A DNA stretch of 64,000 bases, taken from Streptomyces genisteinicus. Lineage in GTDB: Bacteria; Actinomycetota; Actinomycetes; Streptomycetales; Streptomycetaceae. Numbering within the stretch: the first letter of the stretch is position 1; every line of letters begins with the position of its first letter. The notes beneath the pieces were generated by a model. It did not search any database. It saw only the letters and a program-made list of their open reading frames with translations, and was not told where the DNA came from. A program made the translations under genes and the position numbers. This document shows positions 43,327 through 50,576 of this stretch, in pieces. Where the stretch lies: assembly GCF_014489615.1 (NCBI RefSeq), contig NZ_CP060825.1, positions 7,114,001-7,178,000 on the forward strand. The letters are read 5' to 3'.

Positions 43327-44961
43327 TCACACCTCCGGGGCGCCCGTCTCCGTCAACTCGCCGTCGGCCAGCCGCAGCCGGCGGTTCACGCCGATCTCGC
43401 GAAGGAACCGCTCGTCGTGGCTGACCACGACGAACGCGCCGCGGTAGGAGCCGAGCGCGCTCTCCAGCTGGCCCTGCCCGAGCAGGTCGAGGTTGTTCGT
43501 CGGCTCGTCCAGCAGCAGCAGATGGGGCGCGGGCTGTGCGCACAGCACGCAGGCGAGGGTGGCGCGCAGCCGCTCGCCTCCGGAGAGGACCCCGACGGGC
43601 AGATGGGCGCGCGGGCCCCGGAAGAGGAAGCGGGCGAGCAGGTTCATCCGCTCGGCCTCGGGCCGCCGCGGGGCGTGAGCGGCGAAGTTCTCGGCGACCG
43701 TCAGACCGTCGTCGAGCAGGTCGAGCCGCTGCGACAGGTAGGCGACCCGGCCGTCGGCCCGCCGTACATCACCGCCGTCCGGCGTCAGATCGCCGACCAG
43801 CAGCCGCAGCAGAGTGCTCTTGCCCGACCCGTTGGGCCCGGTCAGGGCGATGCGCTCCGGCCCCCGGACCGTCAGGTCGACGCCGTCGCCCGGGAAGACC
43901 TCCGCACCACCGAGCCGCACCCGCAGACCGGCGCCGTGGAAGAGGGTGCGGCCCGCGGGCACCTCGGTCTCCGGGAGGTCCAGGGTGAGCCGCTGCTCGT
44001 CGCGCAGCGCACGCCCGGCCTCGTCCAGCCGCGCCTGCGCCTCGTCGACCCGGCCGGCGTGAATCTGCCCGGCCCGGCCCGCGGACTCCTGTGCGCCGCG
44101 CTTCATGTTGCCCGCGAAGATGCGGGGCAGACCGGCGCTCTTCAGGTTGCGGGCCGCGTTGCTCTGCCGGCGTTCCGCGCGCTCGCGGGCCTGCTGCATC
44201 TCCCGCTTCTCCCGTTTGAGCTGCTGCTCGGCGTTGCGGACGTTCTTCTCGGCCACCTCCTGCTCGGCCGCCACCGCCTGCTCGTACGCGGTGAAGTCGC
44301 CGCCGTGCACCCGCAGTTCGCCGCGGTCCAGCTCGGCGATGCGTTCCATGCGGTCGAGCAGCGCCCGGTCGTGGCTCACCAGGAGCAGGCAGCCGCCGAA
44401 GTCGCCCAGCACGTCGTAGAGCCTGTGCCGGGCGTCGAGGTCGAGGTTGTTGGTGGGTTCGTCGAGCAGCAGCACGTCGGGGCGGCGCAGCAGCTGCGCC
44501 GCCAGGCCGAGCGAGACGATCTGGCCGCCGCTGAGCGTGCGCAGGGCGCGGTCCAGCGTGAGACCGCCGAGACCGAGCCGGTCGAGCTGGGCGCGGGTGC
44601 GCTCCTCGATGTCCCAGTCGTCGCCGATGGTCTCGAAGTGCTTCTCGTCGACGTCGCCGGACTCGACGGCGTCGATGGCCCGGATCACGGGGGCGACGCC
44701 CAGCACCTCCGCGACCGTGAGAGCGCCGGTCAGCGGAAGCGTCTGCGGCAGGTGGCCGAGGGTGCCGGACACGGTCACCGATCCGGCGACGGGGCGCAGC
44801 TCCCCCGCGATCAGCCGCAGCAGCGTGCTCTTGCCGCTGCCGTTGGGTGCGACGAGACCGGTGCGGCCGGGGCCGAGGGAGAAGGACAGGTCCTGGAAGA
44901 CGGGAGTCTCGTCGGGCCAGGAGAAGGACAGGTGGGAGCAGACGACGGATGCGTCGGACAT
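43327..44961 (-). CDS. ABC-F protein (ribosome-protection type)
   Basis: A 544-aa protein of two fused ATPase domains without membrane segments. Walker A motifs are APNGSGKST (near residue 39) and GPNGSGKST (near 355); signatures are LSGGQIVSLGL and LSGGERLRATL; both Walker B are LLLDEPTNNLDL. The linker between domains (about residues 220-300, AEKNVRNAEQQLKREKREMQQARERAERRQ) is a long basic coiled arm with FAGNMKRGAQESAGR. ABC-F proteins of this kind dislodge antibiotics from ribosomes. The start at 44961 has GAGG 9 bp upstream. A short leader ORF lies 130 bp upstream, so expression is probably attenuated and antibiotic-inducible. Confidence 0.88.
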   Translation of the reverse strand: MSDASVVCSHLSFSWPDETPVFQDLSFSLGPGRTGLVAPNGSGKSTLLRLIAGELRPVAGSVTVSGTLGHLPQTLPLTGALTVAEVLGVAPVIRAIDAVESGDVDEKHFETIGDDWDIEERTRAQLDRLGLGGLTLDRALRTLSGGQIVSLGLAAQLLRRPDVLLLDEPTNNLDLDARHRLYDVLGDFGGCLLLVSHDRALLDRMERIAELDRGELRVHGGDFTAYEQAVAAEQEVAEKNVRNAEQQLKREKREMQQARERAERRQSNAARNLKSAGLPRIFAGNMKRGAQESAGRAGQIHAGRVDEAQARLDEAGRALRDEQRLTLDLPETEVPAGRTLFHGAGLRVRLGGAEVFPGDGVDLTVRGPERIALTGPNGSGKSTLLRLLVGDLTPDGGDVRRADGRVAYLSQRLDLLDDGLTVAENFAAHAPRRPEAERMNLLARFLFRGPRAHLPVGVLSGGERLRATLACVLCAQPAPHLLLLDEPTNNLDLLGQGQLESALGSYRGAFVVVSHDERFLREIGVNRRLRLADGELTETGAPEV

Positions 44962-44981
44962 GACTGTGACCTCGGAGGGAA

Positions 44982-45005
44982 CGGGGCGGGAGAGATTCCG
45001 CCCCG
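44982..45005 (-). promoter_or_regulatory. Hairpin in the ABC-F leader
   Basis: CGGGGCGG (44982-44989) pairs with CCGCCCCG (44998-45005), 8 bp with an 8-nt loop, about 20 bp before the ABC-F start. In the mRNA it lies between the leader ORF and the ribosome site; it could be part of an attenuator or hinder initiation. No T-tract follows. Confidence 0.5.
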
Positions 45006-45091
45006 GCGGTGGACGGGGAGAAGGAGACGACAGCGAGGCCACGGGCGGCAGTGCTTCCACGCACCGGCCGGTGGCCTGTGAGGCCCGGGAA

Positions 45092-45121
45092 TCACCCGGA
45101 GATGTCGTCGTCCACCACCAC
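45092..45121 (-). CDS. Nine-codon leader peptide ORF upstream of ABC-F gene
   Basis: GTG-GTG-GTG-GAC-GAC-GAC-ATC-TCC-GGG-TGA encodes (M/V)VVDDDISG. GAGGAG lies at 45129-45134, 7 bp before the first GTG, as good a ribosome site as any in the window. It is 130 bp before the ABC-F start. Many ABC-F and other ribosome-targeting resistance genes are preceded by short ORFs on which a drug-stalled ribosome remodels downstream hairpins; this ORF fits that plan. It is too short for normal gene callers. Confidence 0.55.
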   Translation of the reverse strand: MVVDDDISG

Positions 45122-45157
45122 GTCTGGGCTCCTCGGGAAACGATCAAGGTCCCGGCC

Positions 45158-45163
45158 AGTCTA
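45158..45163 (-). promoter_or_regulatory. -10 hexamer for the ABC-F transcript
   Basis: TAGACT on the minus strand matches Streptomyces -10 boxes (TAGRRT type) 37 bp before the leader ORF. No convincing -35 was found 16-18 bp upstream. Confidence 0.4.
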
Positions 45164-45315
45164 GCAGCGGGCTGTGACCGGGCGGGGATCACGAGGGCGT
45201 GTCGTCCGGGCGGCCCGACGGCGGCGCGCCGTTCACCGCGCACGTCGCCGGGGGAGGGCGACGGGTCCGGTACCTGCGCGTGCCCGGACCCGAGCCGTGC
45301 CGGTGGCGAGGAGGC

Positions 45316-46263
45316 TCAGGAGGCGTCGCGGAGCGTCGCCGACGGTGTCGTTCCGTAGGCCTTGCGGTAGGCGGCCGCGAAGCGGCCCGGATGGGCGAAC
45401 CCCCAGGCGGCCGCCACGTCGGTGACGGTGACGGCCCGTGGGTCCGCCGAACGCAGTTCGCGGTGGGCGCCCGCGAGCCGGACCCGGCGCAGGTGGGCCA
45501 GCGGGGTCGTGCCGGCGTGCCGGTTGAAGGCGTACTGGACCGCCCGGGGGGTCACGCAGGCCGCGGCGGCGATCTCGGCGAGGCCGATGTCCCGGTGTGC
45601 GTTCTCCTCGATGAAGTCCGTCGCCCTGCGCAGCGTCGCGGTGCCCGCGTCACGGCTGTCCGCCGGGCCGGGCCGGCCGTCGGTCGCCGAGTTCGGGAAC
45701 GCGGAGAGCGTCACGGCCGCGAGGTGCCGGGCGGCGGTCGCGACGACGAGGCCGCCCGCGCCCGGCGACTCGATCACCTGGTCGCGCAGGAACGTGACGG
45801 TGGAGCCGAGGCGGCGGTTGGCCGTCGGATCCACGGCGCGGAAGCCGGTCAGCGACACCGGGCCGCGTTGGTGACCGCCGCCCGCGGCGACCTCGTCGAG
45901 CAGGGCGGGGTCGAACATGGTGATCGTGTAGCGGGCGGCGCGGAGTTCACCCGTGTACGGACGGTCCGGAGCGGCGATGAGGAAGGTCTCCCCGGGGCCG
46001 TAGACCTCGTCGCGGCCGTCCGTGGTGTCCACCATGGTGCCCCGGTGCAGGGTGATCAGGCAGACCTTGCCCAGGCAGGCGGCGTCGTAGGCCATCGTGT
46101 AGTCGAAGTGCAGCTTGTCGACGACGAGCCCGCCGACGGCGCGGCGCGCGATCCGTGCCCCTGTCTCACGGGGCCTGCCGCCGATGCGCATCGGGGTGTA
46201 CGCCCGCGACAGGAACTCCTCCGTGGCGTCGAGGCTGCTGCTGTCGAAGGAGAGTGTCTCCAC
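45316..46263 (-). CDS. AraC-family regulator (paralogue B)
   Basis: A 315-aa regulator closely resembling the AraC protein at 24335-25291 along its whole length: shared FLSRAYTPMRIGGRP, VCLITLHRG, YTITMFDPALLDEV, ATDFIEENAHRDIGL and GFAHPGRFAAAYRKAYGTTPS. The C-terminal double helix-turn-helix is intact. Sequence drift between the two is moderate, so the duplication is old. It stands alone between the ABC-F and sigma-factor genes. Confidence 0.88.
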   Translation of the reverse strand: METLSFDSSSLDATEEFLSRAYTPMRIGGRPRETGARIARRAVGGLVVDKLHFDYTMAYDAACLGKVCLITLHRGTMVDTTDGRDEVYGPGETFLIAAPDRPYTGELRAARYTITMFDPALLDEVAAGGGHQRGPVSLTGFRAVDPTANRRLGSTVTFLRDQVIESPGAGGLVVATAARHLAAVTLSAFPNSATDGRPGPADSRDAGTATLRRATDFIEENAHRDIGLAEIAAAACVTPRAVQYAFNRHAGTTPLAHLRRVRLAGAHRELRSADPRAVTVTDVAAAWGFAHPGRFAAAYRKAYGTTPSATLRDAS

Positions 46264-46420
46264 CGTCCCGCTCCCGTCGTGTGGCCGCCCCCCGATGCAG
46301 CCTGCCCCGCCGCTCGGCCGTCACGCCCGTCGCCGCATCCCGCCCCGGTCCGCCCGGGACGCGGCCGGACCCGCCCCACCGGCCGCTGCCCCGGTCGCCC
46401 CGTGTCGCACGGCGCCCGGC

Positions 46421-47311
46421 TCAGTCCTCCAGGAGCCCGGCGCGGAGGGTTTCCAGCGACCGTGCGATGCGGCGGGAGACGTGCATCTGGGAGATGCCGA
46501 GCTCCAGTCCGATCGCCCGCTGGGTCATGTCCTGACCGAACCTCATCCGCAGGATGTCGCGGTCACGTGCCGGGATCGACTCGAGCAGGGGCGCCAGGGT
46601 GTGCAGGTTCTCGAAGAGGTCCAGGCGGGTGTCGTGGCGGCCGAGGGTCTCCGCGAGCGCCCGGCCGTCCCCGGGCGGGCCGTCGTGCTCCGCGGACGGG
46701 GTGTCGAGCGAGGCCGCCGTGTAGGCCGCCTTGGCCTTCAGGCCCTCGACGACCTCCTCCCGCGGGACCCCCAGGTGGTCCGAGAGCTCCGCCGCGGTGG
46801 GGTCCCGTCCGAGCCGGGAGGCGAGCAGCTCGGACGCCGTGACCAGTGCCCTGCGCAGTTCCTGCAGCCGGCGCGGCACGTGGACGGCCCAGCTGGTGTC
46901 CCGGAAGTACCGCATGATCTCCCCGTTGATGTACGGGATGGCGAACGAGGTGAACTCGTTCTCCCGGTCGGGGTCGTACCGGTCGATCGCCTTGATCAGG
47001 CCCACGGTGCCGACCTGGACGACGTCCTCCAGATCGCCGCTGCCCCGGTTGCGGTAGCGTCCGGCGACGTACTTCACCAGGGACACGTTCATCTCGATGA
47101 GCGTGTTGCGGGTGTACTGGTGCGCGCGGGTCCCCTCGTCGAGGTCGCGCAGACGGTCGAGGAAGACCCGGGACAGCCTTCGGGCGTCGGCGGGCGCGAC
47201 GGCCGTGCCGTCGGCCGCGTCCGGCGGCAGCGGCACCGCCCCCTCCGGCGCGCGCGTGGGAGATGCCGCCTCGGCTCCCGAGGGGGCTGCCTGGTCGACG
47301 TGCGTCGTCAC
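46421..47311 (-). CDS. SigB/SigF/SigG-type RNA polymerase sigma factor
   Basis: A 296-aa sigma factor of the stress/sporulation group. After an acidic, poorly conserved 45-residue N-terminus come regions 1.2-2 (NVSLVKYVAGRYRNRGSGDLEDVVQVGTVGLIKAIDRYD...SFAIPYINGEIMRYFRD), region 3 (LPRRLQELRRAL-like; PTAAELSDHLGVPREEV) and region 4.2 (MTQRAIGLELGISQMHVSRRIARSLETLR). GTG 47311 has GAAGGA 12 bp upstream; the open frame continues but loses coding character. No anti-sigma gene adjoins, so control may depend on distant partners. Confidence 0.9.
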   Translation of the reverse strand: MTTHVDQAAPSGAEAASPTRAPEGAVPLPPDAADGTAVAPADARRLSRVFLDRLRDLDEGTRAHQYTRNTLIEMNVSLVKYVAGRYRNRGSGDLEDVVQVGTVGLIKAIDRYDPDRENEFTSFAIPYINGEIMRYFRDTSWAVHVPRRLQELRRALVTASELLASRLGRDPTAAELSDHLGVPREEVVEGLKAKAAYTAASLDTPSAEHDGPPGDGRALAETLGRHDTRLDLFENLHTLAPLLESIPARDRDILRMRFGQDMTQRAIGLELGISQMHVSRRIARSLETLRAGLLED

Positions 47312-47642
47312 GTGGTGTGGTCCTTCCCGCGGGCCGGCGTGGCCGCCGCCCGCCGTGCGTCGGTTCCGGTCGGCCGGTGTCCGGTCGGGACGGGTGCTTC
47401 CGCGCCGGCCGGCCCGGCCGATCGCCTCCTGTCGCTGGTCGTTGGTCGTTGGTCGCGGAGCACGGGGCGTCGTCCCCGTGACGGCGGGGACGACGTGCTC
47501 GTCGTGTCGGGGTGCCCCGGTGGCGGCGGGCCACACCGTGCGCGGACCCGCCGGGTGCCGCTCTTTCGCCCACGCGGCGGCCGACGGCCCCGGCGGTTCG
47601 TTCCGGGGACAGCCGCCCGCCGCGGACGAACCCGGGCTCAGC
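47312..47642. other. Gene-free region upstream of the sigma gene
   Basis: 331 bp between two minus-strand genes. It contains a GGTCGTT direct repeat (about 47437-47457) and the inverted repeat CACGGGG...CCCCGTG (47461-47480), within which CGTCGTCCCCG also pairs with CGGGGACGACG downstream. The promoter of the sigma gene should be here; a GTTT-N14-GGGTAT sigma-B-type sequence was not found. Confidence 0.5.
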
Positions 47643-49475
47643 TCACCCCCGCGGCGGACCGCCCGGGCCGGGAGGCACCCGGACCGGACCGGCCGGGTCG
47701 TGCGGCCGCGGGCCGGGCCCGGCGGGACCGAGGAGCACGACGGTGTCGCCGGCCCGGGGCACCGCGTCCCGGTGCTCGGTCACCGGGTCCAGCCGCAGAC
47801 CCGCGCGGACGACGAAGAGCAGGTCGTGGCCCGGCGGCACCCCGGCCGCGGCGCCGCGCACCACGAACCGCGCCCCCCGCTCCCAGCGCTCGGCCAGCTC
47901 CCGGCGGGCGAGGGCCGCGCCGAAGAGGATGTCGCCGCCGGTGTACGGGGCGACCACCCCGGGGGCGTCCGGGGACGGCCCGACCCGGTACACCGGGCCC
48001 TCCACGTTGTCCTGCACGACGACCGAGGCGAGGGCGTTGAAGTCGTCGTCCTCGGTGGCGAGGCAGACGGCGGTCACCCCCTCCAGCCGGGCCCCGGGGC
48101 CGACGGCCGTCGCCATCAGGCCGCCCTCGGCCAGGTCGAGTCCCGCCGCGTCGATCCGGGTCCGTTCGGGGCCGGTGCCCGCCCACATCAGCACCTCCAG
48201 GCCGGCCGACCGCAGGGCGCGCCCCAGGCCGACGACCCACGGCTCCCCGCCCACCAGGAGGACCCGCCCGCCGTCCGGGACCACGACGCCGAGCCGGCGC
48301 GCGACCGGCGCCGCCGTCAGCGAGTACAGCAGCACCGTGCCGACGATCACCAGGAACGTGGCGGGCAGGATCCGGTCGGCCCCCTTCAGCCCGAGGTCGA
48401 CGAGCCCGGCGGCGAACGCGGAGGCGGTGGCCGCCGCCACGATGCCCCGCGGGTCCATCCAGCCCACGAACGCCCGCTCGCCGCGTTCCAGACCCGCGCG
48501 CGCCGTCGCCGCGAAGGCCACCAGCGGCCGCACCACCAGGACGAGGACGCCGACGAGCGCGAGGGCGGGAAGGAGCACCGGCACCAGGGAGGCGGGGGTG
48601 ACGGTGGCGGAGATGGAGACGAACAGCAGACCGATGACGAGCTGCACCAGCGTCTCGAAGAACGGCCGCCGGGTGGGCACGTCGAAGCCCCGGAGATTGG
48701 CCACGGCGAGCCCGGCGACGATCGCCGCGATGAGTCCCGTGTCGTCCCGCACCGCGTCGCAGACCGCCGACACGCCGATCACGACAGCCAGTTGGGCGAG
48801 GGTGCCGAGCGTCTCGCCGAGCCGCAGGGCGCGCAGCGCGAACCAGAGCAGCGCCGCTCCGGCCACCCCGCCCGCGAGCCCCACGGCCAGGCTGATGCCG
48901 AACTGGCCGAGCTGGTAGCCCCGGCCGAGGTGGACCGGTTCCGCCGCGGCGATCGCGTGGAAGGCGAGCGCGCCGAGGATGCCGCCGATCGGGTCGATCA
49001 GCGTCCCCTCCCAGATCAGGATGCGCCGCACCCTGTCGTCGGGCCGCACGTAGTCCAGCAGCGGACCCACGACGGTGGGGCCCGAGACCACCACGATCAC
49101 GCCGAGCATCACGGCCACCGACAGCTCCATGCCGAACAGCAGCGGTGCGACGGCGGCGACGGCCAGGCACGTGAGCACCACCCCGGACAGCAGCAGCCTG
49201 CCCACGATGCGGCGGGTCGGGCCGGTGAGCGCCCGCAGGTCGAGGCCGAGGCCGGCGTCGTAGAGGATCACGGCGACGGACAGCGACACCAGGGCGGAGA
49301 ACGACGGGCCCATCAGCCGGTCGGGATGGACGATGTCCGTGAGCGCGCCCGCCGCGAAGCCCACCGGGAGCAGGATGATCAGGGCGGGCAGGCGCAGTCT
49401 GTTCGCCAGGATCTGGGAGCCGATGGCGAGGACCACGGTCAGGGCGAGCCCGAGAAGGACCTCGTCCTCGGTCAC
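47643..49475 (-). CDS. Cation:proton antiporter (CPA type) with cytosolic regulatory domain
   Basis: A 610-aa membrane antiporter. About 12-13 helices occupy residues 1-400, with GSQILANRLRLPALIILLPVGFAAG, VSGPTVVGPLL and GWMDPRGIVAAATASAFA as Na+/H+ exchanger landmarks. The C-terminal 200 residues contain a Rossmann-like segment (RVLLVGGEPWVVGLGRALRSAGLEVLMW) and a TrkA-C-like end (VPRAGDTVVLLGP), suggesting ligand-gated K+ or Na+ efflux. GTG 49475 follows AAGGGAG. It is the only gene of its unit. Confidence 0.87.
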   Translation of the reverse strand: MTEDEVLLGLALTVVLAIGSQILANRLRLPALIILLPVGFAAGALTDIVHPDRLMGPSFSALVSLSVAVILYDAGLGLDLRALTGPTRRIVGRLLLSGVVLTCLAVAAVAPLLFGMELSVAVMLGVIVVVSGPTVVGPLLDYVRPDDRVRRILIWEGTLIDPIGGILGALAFHAIAAAEPVHLGRGYQLGQFGISLAVGLAGGVAGAALLWFALRALRLGETLGTLAQLAVVIGVSAVCDAVRDDTGLIAAIVAGLAVANLRGFDVPTRRPFFETLVQLVIGLLFVSISATVTPASLVPVLLPALALVGVLVLVVRPLVAFAATARAGLERGERAFVGWMDPRGIVAAATASAFAAGLVDLGLKGADRILPATFLVIVGTVLLYSLTAAPVARRLGVVVPDGGRVLLVGGEPWVVGLGRALRSAGLEVLMWAGTGPERTRIDAAGLDLAEGGLMATAVGPGARLEGVTAVCLATEDDDFNALASVVVQDNVEGPVYRVGPSPDAPGVVAPYTGGDILFGAALARRELAERWERGARFVVRGAAAGVPPGHDLLFVVRAGLRLDPVTEHRDAVPRAGDTVVLLGPAGPGPRPHDPAGPVRVPPGPGGPPRG

Positions 49476-49922
49476 GGCGGCTCCCTTCGTCTCGGCTCCG
49501 GACGCCCCGGCCGCGGAGCCCGGGTGTGCCGCCGGACGGCGCGACGCCGGCGGGGCCGCCCCGGGGAACCCCGTACCCGCCGCACCCGCGGCGCGGGGCG
49601 CCGCGCGCCGGGCCCGGACACGGAGGTAGGCAACCACCGCCCCCGGCGGCGGCGGGCGCCGACAGGCCGCCGGGCCGAGGCGGCGGGGCAACTTCGTCCG
49701 AACGGACCAGCCGCGCCCGGGGCGCGCCGCGGAACCGGACCTGTGAACGGACCCGGAAGCGGACGAGGAAACGGGTGCAGGAACGGGCCCGGACCCGGAT
49801 TCGGACCCCGGCGCGGGCGCGAACACGGGCACGGACCGGACACGGACAGGGACACTTGCACGGACCGGACCGGACCGGACCGGACCGGCCGCCGGTGCCG
49901 GTCCGCGCGGGGGAGCGCGCCG
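49476..49922. other. Gene-free region with iterated CGGAC-type repeats
   Basis: 447 bp between two minus-strand genes. Roughly 49730-49890 is degenerate repeats of GGACCCGGA/CGGAC; five perfect CGGAC pentamers lie at 49861-49885. No supported gene. Confidence 0.6.
49861..49885. repeat. CGGAC pentamer repeat
   Basis: Five perfect tandem copies of CGGAC followed by CGG, at the end of a longer stretch of degenerate versions. Confidence 0.85.
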
Positions 49923-50360
49923 TCAGTGCAGCGGAGCCCCCGGCAGGCCGGCGGGCGGTTCCTGCGGCGCGAGATGGTAGTAGCGGGTGCAGCCGCTCAC
50001 CATCCCGTCGTCGGCGATCGTGAACACGTCGACGAACCGCTGGCCCTGCCCGTCCCCGCCGGGGAGCACACGCCGCCCCGCCGCGACCACGTTCCGGTCC
50101 TGCGCCACGACCCGTTCGATCTCGTGCCGGGCGGTGGGCGCGGTGTGCCGCAGATGCGCCTCCAGGGCCGCCGTACGGCCGTGGGCCGGGGCGAGCCCCG
50201 GGAGTTCGAAGACCACGTGGTCGTGGAGCAGGGACGCGCAGGCGTCCGGGTCGCCCGCGTCGAGGTAGTCGTAGACCAGGCGCACATGGTCGATCCCGGC
50301 CGCGGTCACGAGATCCACCGGACCCCACAGGGCGGTTGACGCGTCGTCATGGCTGTTCAC
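49923..50360 (-). CDS. SnoaL-like / NTF2-fold protein
   Basis: A 145-aa protein with the NTF2-like pattern: VRLVYDYLDAGDPDACASLLHDHVVFELPGLAPAHGRTAALEAHLR, then RFVDVFTIADDGMVSGCTRYYH. Members are ligand-binding proteins, isomerases or cyclases. GTG 50360 has AAAGGAGG 8 bp upstream, a very strong site. It is divergent from the SARP gene and shares its regulatory region, so it may belong to the same gene cluster. Confidence 0.78.
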   Translation of the reverse strand: MNSHDDASTALWGPVDLVTAAGIDHVRLVYDYLDAGDPDACASLLHDHVVFELPGLAPAHGRTAALEAHLRHTAPTARHEIERVVAQDRNVVAAGRRVLPGGDGQGQRFVDVFTIADDGMVSGCTRYYHLAPQEPPAGLPGAPLH

Positions 50361-50417
50361 CTGTCGAGCCTCCTTTCACGTTCCGTGGAGATTCTGGGCC
50401 GACGGCCCAACCCGGCG

Positions 50418-50435
50418 TTATCGCCGTCCTATCCC
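50418..50435 (+). promoter_or_regulatory. SARP-box-like heptamer pair upstream of the SARP gene
   Basis: TTATCGC-CGTC-CTATCCC: two heptamers of form YTATCNC separated by 4 bp, an 11-bp pitch. SARP proteins bind direct heptamer repeats with this spacing. The same motif recurs at 54025-54042. It lies in the 216-bp divergent region between the SnoaL-like and SARP genes. Confidence 0.55.
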
Positions 50436-50441
50436 GGAGGA

Positions 50442-50469
50442 GGATCTTCACGGTCCGGGATCTTCACGG
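50442..50469. repeat. 12-bp direct repeat GGATCTTCACGG
   Basis: Copies at 50442-50453 and 50458-50469, a 16-bp period, directly after the heptamer pair in the SARP promoter region. Possibly a second regulator's site. Confidence 0.75.
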
Positions 50470-50576
50470 CATGGACACGGAGGGGAGACATGTGGAGACT
50501 GTCCTCACGTGATCCGGACATTCCGGCGTGCCGGTGCGACCGTGGCCTGTCGGTTCATATTTCCGTGGGGGAATCA

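Noticed and set aside
41676..47311. STAS antagonist and SigB/SigF-type sigma factor as one sigma-control operon
   Set aside because: They are on opposite strands, 4.4 kb apart with unrelated genes between, and no anti-sigma kinase is present; a functional link is possible but unsupported.
49730..49890. CRISPR-like or satellite array
   Set aside because: Only short degenerate CGGAC/GGACCCGGA iterations without uniform spacers; simple low-complexity DNA.
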